A stretch of 20,251 bases of DNA from Clostridium sp. (GCA_023666975.1 JAMPAW010000058.1:1-20251); one strand, 5' to 3'. Numbered from the stretch's first letter, positions 1 through 9,124 are shown. Notes: generated by a model not told the origin, from the sequence alone. Numbers and translations: made by a program.

Positions 1-70
1 CCAGTATACAGGTAAATCCACGTTGCTACAAATGTGGGGTCACTTCATATTGTCCGTATCCTAACAATTA

Positions 71-95
71 AGGTCAGAGAACTTGTCCCTGACCT
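71..95 (-). terminator. Hairpin terminator after the chemotaxis receptor gene
   Basis: On the minus strand an inverted repeat (AGGTCAGGG, 7-nt loop, CTCTGACCT) lies 36 nt past the receptor stop codon. It forms a 9-bp stem that includes one G-U wobble. The following tract (TTAATTGTT) is only moderately U-rich, so termination may be incomplete. Positions 1-70 hold nothing else I can recognise. Confidence 0.55.
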
Positions 96-131
96 CTATT
101 CTCATGTAAAACGCTCCCACTATTATCATCA

Positions 132-1895
132 CTATACGATAAAGCTTCCCATTGCCCTCTGCAATTCCTCCGCCATCAGCAGCAGTTCTTCGGAAGAATT
201 CTGCACAAGCTGCATGGTATCATTCATATCTTTCACGGTCTGGATTGTATTTGACGCCGAATCCGCATTTTGCTCGGAAACATAGGACAAATCATCAATT
301 GCATTGGAAATCGATACACCGGAGGAATCCAAAATGGTAATCTTCTGCTTGATATTTTCCATGTTGCTAAGAGATTGCTCTACACCGTCCGCAACAGCCT
401 GATAGGTTTGTCTAGTCAGATTCAGCTTTTGCTGCTGGGCATCCATATTAATACGCACTTCCTCCATCACGGCAACCGCTTTATCGGAAATCTCCAAAAT
501 TTTCTCAATCACCCGCTGAATATCCTGGCTGGAAGAATTGGATTGTATTGCTAATTTACTAATCTGATCTGCAACCACAGAAAATCCACGGCCTGACTCT
601 CCGGCTCTTGCCGCCTCGATATTGGCATTTAACGCAAGCAGGTCTGTTTCGTCCGCAATGGACTGAATCAGCTGGATTGCTGACTTAATATCGTTTATCG
701 CACTACTCATTAAGGAAATCTGCTGGGTTGCCCGCGAGACAGAATTTTTCGTATCATCACTGGACTCTGACAGTTCCCGGATAATCGCTTCTGATTCCTT
801 TTCCTTTCTGGACATTTCCACGGCATTCTCCGCCATGATATCCACTTCGCTAATAATCTGTTCAATCTGACTGTTGATCATGCCTACACTGTTTCTCGCC
901 TCCACCGTACTGTCTGCCTGACTTCTTGCCCCGTCGGAAATCTGTTCAACTGCCTGCTGCACACCCTCTGCCGCTTCCGCCGTATCCTGAGCCATTCCGG
1001 AAAGCCGGCTTGCCGACACTCTCAGATTGTCACTGGACACCTTAATTCCACTTACCATATCATGAAAACTGTCCTGCAGTTTAACTCCGCTTCGATAGAC
1101 GTCACCTAATTCGTCATTCGATTTCATGCTCTTCATATCCGGCTGGTGGTCCAGCTTACCCTCGATAATACGGTCAAGAAAATGCTTAATCCTCTGCATT
1201 TTACCAACCGTCCCCCTTGACATTATCGCAACCAGCACCCCGACAACCGCTACAATAATTACCGAGAACAGCGTTAATTGTGCAGTCTGTCTTTTTATGG
1301 TTGCCTTGATGCTTTCCCCCTCTTTTGCCACCTCAATTGCACCAAACACAGAGCCATCTGAGTTAATCAACGGTTCATAATATACATAGCATATATTCTG
1401 CCCTACCTCAAAATCCTTCAAGAAAACCGTTTCACCCGCCTCAATCCTCGCATACACTTCCTTATCCGTTGAAGTTCCATTTGCCCTTCTCCCGGTTCCG
1501 CCTATCACCGTGGTCAGCAAACGCATATTGCCGAACATCATTGTGACATCAAATCCGGTCTTTTCCTTCATCGCATCCACCAGCTGCGTATCACCGGAAA
1601 TAACCGTCTCCCCTTTTCTGATCTTGCCCGCCTGATCCTTTGTATAATCTCCTTCGTATAAATTGGTATATGTCTCTCCAATCGAAGTCGCTACAATTTT
1701 CATTGAATTCTCTATCTCTGTTTCCACAGCCGTTTTTAACGTAGATGTACTGATCGACGTAACTAATACACAGGTGATAATCATCGGCAGAATGCACAAT
1801 GCCAGAAGCCGTCTGGAAAACGACCAGATTCTTATCTTTCTCTGGGATTTCTTGTGAGTTTTATTTTTAGTCTTTTGCTTTTTTTCTTTTCCCAT
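132..1895 (-). CDS. Methyl-accepting chemotaxis protein (transmembrane, Cache-type sensor, HAMP)
   Basis: Transmembrane chemoreceptor of 587 aa that signals to CheA/CheW. After a very basic N-terminus (residues 2-20, rich in Lys) comes TM1 at about 29-51. An extracytoplasmic region at about 52-205 resembles a single Cache-type ligand domain. TM2 is at about 206-226, HAMP at about 228-280, and a long coiled-coil signalling domain follows. The hairpin tip is clear at 413-449 ([18 protein letters not shown] then [10 protein letters not shown]), the CheA/CheW contact region of MCPs. There is no C-terminal CheR-binding pentapeptide. I start at the ATG at 1895, preceded by GAGGAG with 10-nt spacing, not at the in-frame ATG at 1916 which has no such site. 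The ligand cannot be read from sequence. No other chemotaxis gene is in the window, so the receptor is an orphan here. Confidence 0.95.
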   Translation of the reverse strand: MGKEKKQKTKNKTHKKSQRKIRIWSFSRRLLALCILPMIITCVLVTSISTSTLKTAVETEIENSMKIVATSIGETYTNLYEGDYTKDQAGKIRKGETVISGDTQLVDAMKEKTGFDVTMMFGNMRLLTTVIGGTGRRANGTSTDKEVYARIEAGETVFLKDFEVGQNICYVYYEPLINSDGSVFGAIEVAKEGESIKATIKRQTAQLTLFSVIIVAVVGVLVAIMSRGTVGKMQRIKHFLDRIIEGKLDHQPDMKSMKSNDELGDVYRSGVKLQDSFHDMVSGIKVSSDNLRVSASRLSGMAQDTAEAAEGVQQAVEQISDGARSQADSTVEARNSVGMINSQIEQIISEVDIMAENAVEMSRKEKESEAIIRELSESSDDTKNSVSRATQQISLMSSAINDIKSAIQLIQSIADETDLLALNANIEAARAGESGRGFSVVADQISKLAIQSNSSSQDIQRVIEKILEISDKAVAVMEEVRINMDAQQQKLNLTRQTYQAVADGVEQSLSNMENIKQKITILDSSGVSISNAIDDLSYVSEQNADSASNTIQTVKDMNDTMQLVQNSSEELLLMAEELQRAMGSFIV

Positions 1896-2060
1896 TGTAA
1901 ACACGCTCCTCATCAATATTCTATAAATGATTTTAACACAGAACTCCTCAATCTACCATAAAAATTTCTTCCACTTTCAAAAATAATGGTGGCATGTACC
2001 AATATTTTTTGTTAGAATAATTGATAGTACAAAATCTTAAGTTTAGAAATGGAGGCTTAT

Positions 2061-2924
2061 ATGAAATCAAAAGTATTCTTTACGAAAACCATTACTCCCG
2101 ATAAAGTATTGGAGCTTTACCAGTTGGCCGGCAAGACATTACCGGGAAAAGTCGCCATCAAGCTTCACTCTGGCGAGGTTGGAAACCAGAATTTTTTAAA
2201 ACCGGATTTTTGGCAGCCGATAATTAACCACGTCGGCGGAACGGTTGTCGAGTGCAATACCGCTTACGACGGCGAACGCAATACCACGGAAAAACATTTA
2301 ATCACCATTGAAAAACACGGTTGGAACAAATATTTTCAGGTAGACCTGATGGATGCCACGGGTCCTGATTTGGAGCTGGACATTCCGAATGGCAAATGCA
2401 TCAAAAAGAACTATGTTGGCAAAAATCTTGCCAATTATGACTCTTTGCTCGTTCTCTCCCATTTCAAGGGACACCCGATGGGCGGTTACGGCGGAGCCTT
2501 AAAACAGCTTTCTATCGGTATTGCCTCTTCTTATGGCAAAGCTTATATTCACGGTGCCGGCGTGCCGGAAGAAATATGGACAGCAGACCATGACTCCTTT
2601 TTAGAGTCTATGGCCGATGCCGCAGCTTCTATCACAAACTATTTTCAGGACAAGGCCATTTATGTCAATGTCATGAAAAATATGTCCGTGGACTGTGACT
2701 GCTGTGCCGTGGCAGAAGACCCCTGTATGCAGGATATTGGCATACTGGTTTCTCTTGACCCGGTTGCCATTGATCAGGCATGTATCGATTTGGTATATGC
2801 CGCAGATGACCCGGGCAGGGATCATTTAATTGAGCGCATCGAATCCCGCAACGGAATACACACCATTGAAGCCGCTGCTGCTTTGGGAATCGGCTCAAGA
2901 GAATACGAGCTTATCACCGTATGA
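2061..2924 (+). CDS. DUF362 domain-containing protein
   Basis: Protein of 287 aa matching the DUF362 family, whose biochemical role is poorly defined; members are often fused or linked to ferredoxin-type Fe-S domains. Family-like stretches are SHFKGHPMGGYGGALKQLSI (133-152) and a Cys-rich segment around 211-222 (DCDCC, then C222), followed by DIGILVSLDPVAIDQA (225-240). No separate CxxCxxC ferredoxin domain is present, so this is the short form. The cysteines could bind metal, which is inference. Start at 2061 because GGAGG at 2051-2055 is 5 nt upstream; the ATG at 2049 overlaps that site. It is the only protein gene on the plus strand, divergent from the chemoreceptor and convergent with the DUF1275 gene. 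Confidence 0.88.
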   Translation: MKSKVFFTKTITPDKVLELYQLAGKTLPGKVAIKLHSGEVGNQNFLKPDFWQPIINHVGGTVVECNTAYDGERNTTEKHLITIEKHGWNKYFQVDLMDATGPDLELDIPNGKCIKKNYVGKNLANYDSLLVLSHFKGHPMGGYGGALKQLSIGIASSYGKAYIHGAGVPEEIWTADHDSFLESMADAAASITNYFQDKAIYVNVMKNMSVDCDCCAVAEDPCMQDIGILVSLDPVAIDQACIDLVYAADDPGRDHLIERIESRNGIHTIEAAAALGIGSREYELITV

Positions 2925-2934
2925 CAGACACAGG

Positions 2935-2982
2935 AAATGCACAGGCAAATGCAGTTATCGTTAACCATATGCCTGTGCATTT
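2935..2982. terminator. Bidirectional hairpin between convergent genes
   Basis: Perfect 13-bp inverted repeat, AAATGCACAGGCA and TGCCTGTGCATTT, separated by 22 nt that contain a small inner GTTA/TAAC pairing. It sits 10 nt after the DUF362 stop and about 45 nt after the convergent DUF1275 stop. T-runs on both sides are short, so it is a plausible shared terminator but not a textbook one. Confidence 0.7.
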
Positions 2983-3027
2983 ATATAGCATTTTACCAGT
3001 TTAATTCAACTACCTTCTCCGGTTCAC

Positions 3028-3777
3028 TCAATGTCCGTGCGGAGTGACTTCAATATATTCATGTTCCTTTTTCAAATCTGCATACAGCAAATCCATAAAT
3101 ACAATACACAGGGGAATCAACGTCCCCCATATCGCTTTTCCTTTAAATGCACCACACAATACTGTCGATAAAATTCCCCCCAGTACAAAGACACACAGCA
3201 TAATCGCATGATTGAACAGCCTGCTCATCTGCTCTTTGTCCCCATGCTTCCTGACAGCCTTTACGATTGCAACACCGGTCTGGCGCAAATGATTTGTACA
3301 AAAGGTCGTCGCCATCGGAATCCCCTGCGCCTGACGAAATGTATTATATTGCATGGAACAAATAAAGTTAATTGCCACCTGAGAAATCTGAAACGGTGCG
3401 CTTTCCGGCAAAAGCCCCAAAACGACAACCACGACCATTTCAATAAAAATCAATAATGTATCCCAGCGGATTAAATGCCTTTTCTTAATCGGCTTCGGAA
3501 CTGCTTCCGAAACAATTGCACCCAGCAAATAGGCACTCATCGGTATCAAATAGTATACCGCATTGTACCATCTCCCGTTTCCCACTGCCATAGCGAATAA
3601 AACAAAATTAGCCGTCTGCGCATTACAAAATACACCTCCTCTGGTCGAGTAGGTATATGCACCGTAAAATCCGCCTACAAACATTAACACGGCAAAAATC
3701 CACCATTTTTCACATTCCAGATATCCTTCTTTATCTTCTATGCTTTTGGGTACCAATTCTGTTTTATCCATTTTCAT
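3028..3777 (-). CDS. YoaK/DUF1275 family membrane protein
   Basis: Polytopic inner-membrane protein of 249 aa in the YoaK (DUF1275) family. The family has no firmly assigned function; transport has been suggested. The signature is at 35-59: GGFYGAYTYSTRGGVF followed by NAQTANFV, matching the family pattern G-x-x-D/G-A-x-T-x-x-x-x-G-x-F-x-x-x-Q-T-x-N. A second conserved block, TTFCTNHLRQTG (157-168), is also present. Hydrophobic segments are near 27-45, 53-66, 73-90, 106-124, 190-210 and 216-233. It starts 11 nt after the truA stop, so it is almost certainly the last gene of the DUF3810-truA unit. GAGG lies 4 nt before the ATG at 3777 and 10 nt before an ATG at 3771; either could be used. Confidence 0.88.
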   Translation of the reverse strand: MKMDKTELVPKSIEDKEGYLECEKWWIFAVLMFVGGFYGAYTYSTRGGVFCNAQTANFVLFAMAVGNGRWYNAVYYLIPMSAYLLGAIVSEAVPKPIKKRHLIRWDTLLIFIEMVVVVVLGLLPESAPFQISQVAINFICSMQYNTFRQAQGIPMATTFCTNHLRQTGVAIVKAVRKHGDKEQMSRLFNHAIMLCVFVLGGILSTVLCGAFKGKAIWGTLIPLCIVFMDLLYADLKKEHEYIEVTPHGH

Positions 3778-3788
3778 CTTACCTCATT

Positions 3789-4526
3789 TTATAAATATTC
3801 CACTTCCAACAGCGTCAGACCACAGGCTGCCGCCTTATGACCCGCCTTTGTCCGGTCCTTTGCCTCCAATATCTCTTTTATTTGCTCCGGCGGGATCATT
3901 CCCATTCCCACCTTCATCAATGAGCCAACAATAATTCTCACCATATTATACAGAAAACCGTTTCCGCTCATACGGATGCGCACCATATTCCCTTCCCTGG
4001 TCACCTGAATGGAATATATCGTCCTGACGGTATTTTCCACCTCCTCTTTGGGGGTACAAAAACTTTTAAAATCATGTTCTCCAACCAGATAATCCGCTCC
4101 GCGCTGCATTTTTTCCTCATCTAAATGATAGTAGACAAAATGAGAATACAACCGTACCATCGGATTCGGAAACTGCGCATTATAAATGCAATATTCATAT
4201 GTCTTTTTCGTGTCGCAATATCTCGGGTGAAAATCCGCCGCTACCGCCTCCGATTTTTGAATCCGGATATCATTCGGCAGCAGATTATTAATCGCATAGC
4301 TGATTTTCTCCGGCGGCATGGTTACCTCAGCGTCAAATACTGCAACATTTCCCATGGCATGTACGCCGGAATCTGTCCGGCTTGCTCCAATTACAGCAAT
4401 GTCCTCATGAAAAAATTTACTCAGCGTTCGGTTTAGCACCTCTTCCACTGTAATTCCGTTTTTCTGTATCTGCCAGCCGCAATAATTTGTACCGTCATAT
4501 GCAACGGTAAGCTTAATGCGCTTCAT
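3789..4526 (-). CDS. truA: tRNA pseudouridine(38-40) synthase TruA
   Basis: Cytoplasmic enzyme that isomerises uridines 38-40 in the tRNA anticodon arm to pseudouridine. Length is 245 aa, typical of bacterial TruA. The N-terminal LTVAYDGTNYCGWQIQ (6-21) and the catalytic motif GASRTDSGVHAMGN (47-60) are unmistakable, with Asp52 as the catalytic aspartate. Also present are the conserved stretch FHPRYCDTKKTYEY and the C-terminal GNGFLYNMVRIIVG. The start is supported by AGGTGAT 5 nt upstream of ATG. The gene lies 34 nt after the DUF3810 gene and 11 nt before the DUF1275 gene. All three probably share an mRNA, although their functions are not obviously related. Confidence 0.97.
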   Translation of the reverse strand: MKRIKLTVAYDGTNYCGWQIQKNGITVEEVLNRTLSKFFHEDIAVIGASRTDSGVHAMGNVAVFDAEVTMPPEKISYAINNLLPNDIRIQKSEAVAADFHPRYCDTKKTYEYCIYNAQFPNPMVRLYSHFVYYHLDEEKMQRGADYLVGEHDFKSFCTPKEEVENTVRTIYSIQVTREGNMVRIRMSGNGFLYNMVRIIVGSLMKVGMGMIPPEQIKEILEAKDRTKAGHKAAACGLTLLEVEYL

Positions 4527-4560
4527 CTCTCATCACCTGCCTGTCTGCTTCTAATGATTA

Positions 4561-5703
4561 TCAGTATAAATCGCCGTCATAATATTGCAGCAAAAGCTCC
4601 GTCACACGGTCATAACTGGCGATCCCGTCCTCTACACCGTACATTTTCAAGCTTGTATCGGTCACGGCATCACTGATTTGATGCATACTATCCACATTGA
4701 GAGGCGAATCCTCTTCCGTGTCATAAACCGCTTCCTCCGCCTCCTCATTTAACCACGTCAGCCAGTCATACGATGCCAGATAATTGAAATCTGCCAGCTG
4801 CTCTGACCAAACCAGTTCCGAATATTGTTCGTCTCCAATACTTTCCTGATAGGCACTGTCAACATAATCATAGACCGAAAAATACCCGGAGTACTGAAAC
4901 AGAAGGTCATCACTGCCGGTACATGCCAGATAGGCGAGAAAGCTGGCCTCGTCTTCATAGATGTATCCCTTTAAATGTGCGTATTCATGACAAATGTTTG
5001 CCGGACAATCCTTGATATAGATTTCCCGGTTATAATTCGCCTCCAGTGAAAAGGGAAAATAGATACCCGCTGTATTCGTTAAAGTCATCAACCGGGAACC
5101 AAGCAGCGGCTTTGCCTGCGGATAATATCCGCCCAACCGCCCATATCGGCCGGACAATCCAGCCATGGCCCGTTTTGCCGCCAGCCCGATGTCCCCATTA
5201 TATCGTATCCTATCCTTTTCGTCCCGCTCCACCTGCTCCGACAGGATATTAATCTGCTGCACCAGATAATCCCTTAGAATCCGCAGCTCCTGATTCGAGT
5301 ATTCCCTGTCCTTTGTCTCCCATGCAGCATCCAGAACGGAACAGTTATATAAGATATTGCAATTCAAGGTGTAAAGGAGTGCCACGCACACCACGACCGC
5401 CAAAAACACCTTATAAAATTTCTGTACAAAGCTTCTGTACCGCACATTTCCTTTCCGGAAAATGTATAAAATCCCACTGACCAGGGCAAGCAATACCAGC
5501 AGTATGCCTGCCACAATCAGCCATTCCCCGACAGAAAAGGGAAACAGTCCATTAAATCTTCCATATGTATTAATCCATACCGGAAATATACGGACCACAT
5601 ACCAATCGCAAAAGCCGTGAAATCTGGCCGCTATATGCAGGACAAGAATCAGAATGACTGCACATATTATCCCTTTCCGGTAGATTGTCTTTTTCTTTGG
5701 CAT
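4561..5703 (-). CDS. DUF3810 domain membrane protein with HExxH motif
   Basis: Protein of 380 aa matching the DUF3810 family. Three predicted membrane segments occupy the N-terminus (about 11-27, 59-82 and 97-116), followed by a large domain probably on the outer face. That domain contains NICHEYAHLKGY; HEYAH at 239-243 is an HExxH zinc-metallopeptidase-type motif, with acidic EDEASF (250-255) shortly after. This suggests a membrane-anchored metalloprotease, but no substrate or activity is known to me for the family. The C-terminal tail is very acidic (EEAEEAVYDTEEDS). Start at 5703 is preceded by AGGGGG with 8-nt spacing. It is the first gene of the unit with truA and DUF1275. I found no convincing promoter in the 93-nt gap upstream. 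Confidence 0.85.
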   Translation of the reverse strand: MPKKKTIYRKGIICAVILILVLHIAARFHGFCDWYVVRIFPVWINTYGRFNGLFPFSVGEWLIVAGILLVLLALVSGILYIFRKGNVRYRSFVQKFYKVFLAVVVCVALLYTLNCNILYNCSVLDAAWETKDREYSNQELRILRDYLVQQINILSEQVERDEKDRIRYNGDIGLAAKRAMAGLSGRYGRLGGYYPQAKPLLGSRLMTLTNTAGIYFPFSLEANYNREIYIKDCPANICHEYAHLKGYIYEDEASFLAYLACTGSDDLLFQYSGYFSVYDYVDSAYQESIGDEQYSELVWSEQLADFNYLASYDWLTWLNEEAEEAVYDTEEDSPLNVDSMHQISDAVTDTSLKMYGVEDGIASYDRVTELLLQYYDGDLY

Positions 5704-5796
5704 TCCTGTATCCCCCTATGTATAGCGGTCTCATTTCTTTCTCCAAAATCCGTCTGACAATATAATACAACCAGTATTAACATGCGGTATGGAGTT

Positions 5797-6612
5797 CTAC
5801 CCCACCAGCCACTTATATTTTTCCACACTGTAGAGGGGCACCAGTGGCAGCAGAATCGGTGTCTTTTTCACATAAGCCTGATATTCCTCATCTTCACCAT
5901 AGTTCCGGTTCTGCCGGATTTCCAGCCGCCTTGCGCCGCCAAACATAATATATACGATACACACCCAGCCGATAATTGCCGCAGCCCACTGCCATGCTCC
6001 TGTCAGGGTATTCATGCCGGCAACCAGTACACCGGTCCAGAACAAAACCTCACCGAGATAGTTCGGGCAGCGGACGATTTTATACAGCCCGCTGTCGCAG
6101 AAACGGTTCGGGTTTTTCTTTTTGGCGGCTGACTTTTGCAAATCCGCCATTGATTCCAGAACAATACCACATACCATAATGACAATGCCCGCATAGGCAA
6201 ATCCGTCTACGTCACCGCCATTTCGCAGCCGGAAGAAAACCGGGGAAACCTGTAATGCATAGAGCAGGGAACAGCTAATCCAAATACTTACCTTTGCCAC
6301 CAGCTTCATATCGGAACCGTCCTTGATTTCTTTTTTCATCGTGCTGCGGTAGGAAGCACTTTTCAACTCCCGAACCAGCAGATAGCCGCCCAGCCTGCAG
6401 CCGTAAATCAGAAACAATACACAGGCAATGACCGTTGCCGCGTTTAACCGGTCAGCAAAAAGAACCAGCATTGCCACGCCGATACCCGCTATCGAAAATC
6501 CATACCCCAATGAAATAAAATACACATACTTATAAAAGCCTATGGCACTAATCACCAATGCCACAACCACCAAAATAAGAAATGCTGCTGTAAATGATTC
6601 TGTAAAACCCAT
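5797..6612 (-). CDS. DUF1295 / steroid 5-alpha-reductase-like membrane protein
   Basis: Integral membrane protein of 271 aa. The C-terminal block PNRFCDSGLYKIVRCPNYLG (168-187), then E188, is the DUF1295 hallmark (usual form G-L-x-x-x-x-R-H-P-N-Y-x-G-E). Here Cys182 replaces the common His. Such proteins resemble isoprenylcysteine methyltransferases and steroid reductases and probably use a nucleotide or AdoMet-type cofactor on a lipid substrate; the actual reaction is unknown. Hydrophobic segments are near 10-25, 30-53, 58-80, 107-124, 138-153, 186-200 and 208-224. AGGAGG stands 8 nt before ATG, a near-ideal site. The XRE regulator gene ends 18 nt upstream, so the two are probably co-transcribed. 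Confidence 0.85.
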   Translation of the reverse strand: MGFTESFTAAFLILVVVALVISAIGFYKYVYFISLGYGFSIAGIGVAMLVLFADRLNAATVIACVLFLIYGCRLGGYLLVRELKSASYRSTMKKEIKDGSDMKLVAKVSIWISCSLLYALQVSPVFFRLRNGGDVDGFAYAGIVIMVCGIVLESMADLQKSAAKKKNPNRFCDSGLYKIVRCPNYLGEVLFWTGVLVAGMNTLTGAWQWAAAIIGWVCIVYIMFGGARRLEIRQNRNYGEDEEYQAYVKKTPILLPLVPLYSVEKYKWLVG

Positions 6613-6630
6613 TTTTGTTACCTCCTAATC

Positions 6631-7755
6631 CTATTTTTCAAAATGCCCGCTTTCTGCAATATCACCAATTTCGGAACTTTTCCACACTGTCCGTCTAACG
6701 TCCTGTTTGCCGCAAAGCAGTTCTTCCCACTCCACATTACCTTCCATATAGCCAAATGTCTCTTTATCGGAAAACCCTTCCAGCAAATCACTGTAAAGTT
6801 TTTGCACAAAAGAAGCCGAAATCTCTTTAAACTGCATATGCTCATACAGCCATGAACCGGTAAACCCGCCTATCGACCCGACAGAAGCAAGCAGTGACCG
6901 GACAACCGCAAGTGTTTCTTCTACATTTTTCTCCTGTACGGCAGGCTCTAGCTTACAGGACACCTCACGGTATTCTCCCATTTCAAACAGCCGGGCAAGA
7001 CTGCTTGCCTTTTCCGTATATTTCTTCGCCTTTTCCGTGTCTCCCGCTTCGGCAGCCAGCATATACAGACTGTTAAACACCAGACTCAAGACCTGACATT
7101 CAGAAAACAGGATTTCCTCATATGCCTTATATGCCTCTTCTGTGCGGTTCGTCCTGCTGTAAATCAACGCCTGCATCCGCTTGCGCTCTGTTCCCTCCTC
7201 CGGAAAATAATGCAGGTACTCCCCGGCTTTCTCATATCGTTCTTTTCTCACATAATAATGGAACAGCGAATCCGCTGCGCTTTTCTGCACCTTTGTGTCA
7301 CTGCTTCCCAAAGCCTGCTGATACCATTCTAAGATTTGTTCCTCATAAGCCTCCGCCTCGGCCGCTTCATCTTCCGTACATTGGAAAAATAAATTTCTGG
7401 CATCTAAAAGCACCGCCATCTGCCAGATTAACCCGTGGCAATTCGGATATTCCCGAATGATGTCCGATACATATCGGAATACCTCCTCATAATCCTCCTG
7501 TTCCAGCTTCCGGTCAACCTCCTCCACCAGTCCGTTGATTTCCTCCTGTGTCAGCTCCTCCTGAAAGGATAGCAATGTCTCCAATGTAATTCCCAGCAGT
7601 CTGGCAATCGGAGCTAACAGCATAATATCCGGCTGTGTCACGCCCCTTTCCCATTTGTTTACGGCAGGAGTGGTTACTCCCAGTCTCTTTGCCATTTCCT
7701 CCTGTGTCATATTTTGTTCTTTTCTGTATTGACGAATCACTTCTCCAATCCGCAT
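6631..7755 (-). CDS. XRE-family transcriptional regulator with helical-repeat C-terminus
   Basis: DNA-binding regulator of 374 aa. Residues about 4-62 form a classic Cro/C1 helix-turn-helix (QNMTQEEMAKRLGVTTPAVN, then KWERG), a highly standard XRE domain. The remaining 300 residues are mostly charged helices (for example NRTEEAYKAYEEIL), resembling TPR-like repeats used for peptide or partner sensing in other XRE regulators; individual repeats are inferred, not firmly delimited. AGGAGG lies 7 nt upstream of ATG, and a candidate sigma-A promoter is at 7803-7831. It is transcribed directly into the DUF1295 gene, so it may control its own small operon. The signal is unknown. Confidence 0.88.
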   Translation of the reverse strand: MRIGEVIRQYRKEQNMTQEEMAKRLGVTTPAVNKWERGVTQPDIMLLAPIARLLGITLETLLSFQEELTQEEINGLVEEVDRKLEQEDYEEVFRYVSDIIREYPNCHGLIWQMAVLLDARNLFFQCTEDEAAEAEAYEEQILEWYQQALGSSDTKVQKSAADSLFHYYVRKERYEKAGEYLHYFPEEGTERKRMQALIYSRTNRTEEAYKAYEEILFSECQVLSLVFNSLYMLAAEAGDTEKAKKYTEKASSLARLFEMGEYREVSCKLEPAVQEKNVEETLAVVRSLLASVGSIGGFTGSWLYEHMQFKEISASFVQKLYSDLLEGFSDKETFGYMEGNVEWEELLCGKQDVRRTVWKSSEIGDIAESGHFEK

Positions 7756-7802
7756 AAAGCATCCTCCTCAATCGTCATTTCCATAAAGAGTTTTACAAAA
7801 TC

Positions 7803-7831
7803 ATCGTATCAGAAAATGCTCCTTTGCACAA
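7803..7831 (-). promoter_or_regulatory. Candidate sigma-A promoter for the XRE-DUF1295 unit
   Basis: On the minus strand TTGTGC (7831-7826) and TACGAT (7808-7803) are separated by exactly 17 nt, about 48 nt upstream of the XRE start codon. Each hexamer is a partial match to consensus, so this is a moderate call from spacing and position. Confidence 0.4.
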
Positions 7832-7899
7832 TTGAATTGATTTTAACTTTCAGGCAAATAAATTAACCATTTTTCACTGTGATAAATACACTCCGCCCA

Positions 7900-9012
7900 T
7901 CACATGTCCATAATAATTGCCCTTGCCACACTCTCCTCTATCGGAGCAGCAAAAACACCGTCCTCAAACTCAACAACATCTCCGATTCCCTTTTGAATCA
8001 CAAACCGCAATTTTCCGTCCCTCACTTTTTTATCGGTATAAAGTTTTTTCACCAATGATTCCCTGTCGATATAGTCCGGTATTGCAGTCGGAAGCCCTGC
8101 TTTTGCCAGCAAAGCAATGACAAGCTCACGCTCCTCTTCTGTCATATAGCCCAGTTGATGTGCCAGCCTTACCTCGGCAGTCAGACCAATGGAAACTGCC
8201 TCTCCGTGGAGTAAACGATAATCACTCACGGTCTCAATCGCACGTCCCACCGTGTGACCGAGATTCAAAATCTCCCTCAACCCACTTTCCCGCTCATCTT
8301 TCATCACGACCTCATACTTTATACGGCAGTTTTCCCCGGCAATGTACTCACACGCTTCCCTGTCCATGGACAAAATGCCCTCCATGTGCGTGTCCAGATA
8401 GTCAAAAAGCTCACGGCTTGCAATACATGCGTGTTTTATGGTCTCTGCCAGCCCGCTTACCACCTGACGCTCCGGCAGGGTTTTCCATGTTGCAATATCC
8501 AGATACACCTTCCTTGGCTGATTAAACAGTCCAATCAGGTTTGTCGCCAGCGGGGTATCTACGGCAGTTTTCCCGCCTACAGATGCATCTGCTGCTGCCA
8601 ACAGCGTTGTAGCATAATTGATAAACGGAACTCCTCTTCCAAACGTCCCTGCGACAAAGCCTGCAAGGTCCGTTACCACACCACCACCTACGGCTATAAT
8701 GCAGCAGTCCCTGCGATATCCCTTTTCCAGCATCGCATCCTCAATCTCTTCCTTGGTCTTGCGTGTTTTCTGCTTCTCCCCCGCCTCAAATACAAATAAA
8801 TCCGCCTGATATCCTGCATCTACTAACAAGCTATACAGCTGATTTGCGTACAACTCCTTCACCGTGCTGTCTGTCACAATTGCAAATTTATGGATACCTC
8901 CCACCAGACCGTTTTTTAAATCGCTAACCAGCTTCTTTTCCAGCGCAAAGCCGGTTTCAATTTCATAGCTGTCATCTACTACCTTCTTTAATTCCACATT
9001 AAATGTACCCAT
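7900..9012 (-). CDS. aroB: 3-dehydroquinate synthase AroB
   Basis: Second enzyme of the shikimate pathway. It converts DAHP to 3-dehydroquinate using NAD and a divalent metal. Length is 370 aa, normal for the family. The NAD-binding stretch AVGGGVVTDLAGFVAGTFGR (107-126) and SVGGKTAVD (144-152) are typical. Metal-site residues fit the known pattern: Glu190 in AETIKH, His253 in NLGHTVGRAIE and His269 in LLHGEAVSIGL. The 16-residue spacing between the two His matches characterised enzymes, and Lys193 follows the Glu as expected. AGGAGA lies 6 nt before ATG, with a good promoter upstream at 9047-9075. No other aromatic-pathway gene is adjacent, so aroB stands alone here. Confidence 0.97.
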   Translation of the reverse strand: MGTFNVELKKVVDDSYEIETGFALEKKLVSDLKNGLVGGIHKFAIVTDSTVKELYANQLYSLLVDAGYQADLFVFEAGEKQKTRKTKEEIEDAMLEKGYRRDCCIIAVGGGVVTDLAGFVAGTFGRGVPFINYATTLLAAADASVGGKTAVDTPLATNLIGLFNQPRKVYLDIATWKTLPERQVVSGLAETIKHACIASRELFDYLDTHMEGILSMDREACEYIAGENCRIKYEVVMKDERESGLREILNLGHTVGRAIETVSDYRLLHGEAVSIGLTAEVRLAHQLGYMTEEERELVIALLAKAGLPTAIPDYIDRESLVKKLYTDKKVRDGKLRFVIQKGIGDVVEFEDGVFAAPIEESVARAIIMDM

Positions 9013-9046
9013 ATCGATTCTCCTGTGTTTAAAATAATTTATCTGT

Positions 9047-9075
9047 ATTATATACTTCTGCCATTCTCCTTACAA
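9047..9075 (-). promoter_or_regulatory. Sigma-A promoter of aroB
   Basis: On the minus strand TTGTAA (9075-9070) and a perfect TATAAT (9052-9047) are 17 nt apart, about 35 nt upstream of the aroB start codon. Hexamers, spacing and position are all right for a housekeeping promoter. Confidence 0.7.
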
Positions 9076-9124
9076 CCAAATTTTATGGAAAAACAGATAT
9101 TTTATGTAAATCCTCAATTTCCAC

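Noticed and set aside
1896..1945. Possible sigma-28 (flagellar) promoter before the chemoreceptor (TAAA with a GAT-containing element downstream)
   Set aside because: Only about half of the -10 positions match and the element overlaps the ribosome binding site, so it cannot act as the promoter.
7864..7905. TGTGAT/ATCACA dyad at the end of aroB as a terminator
   Set aside because: Short stem with a large loop, no U-run, and it overlaps the stop codon; insufficient support.
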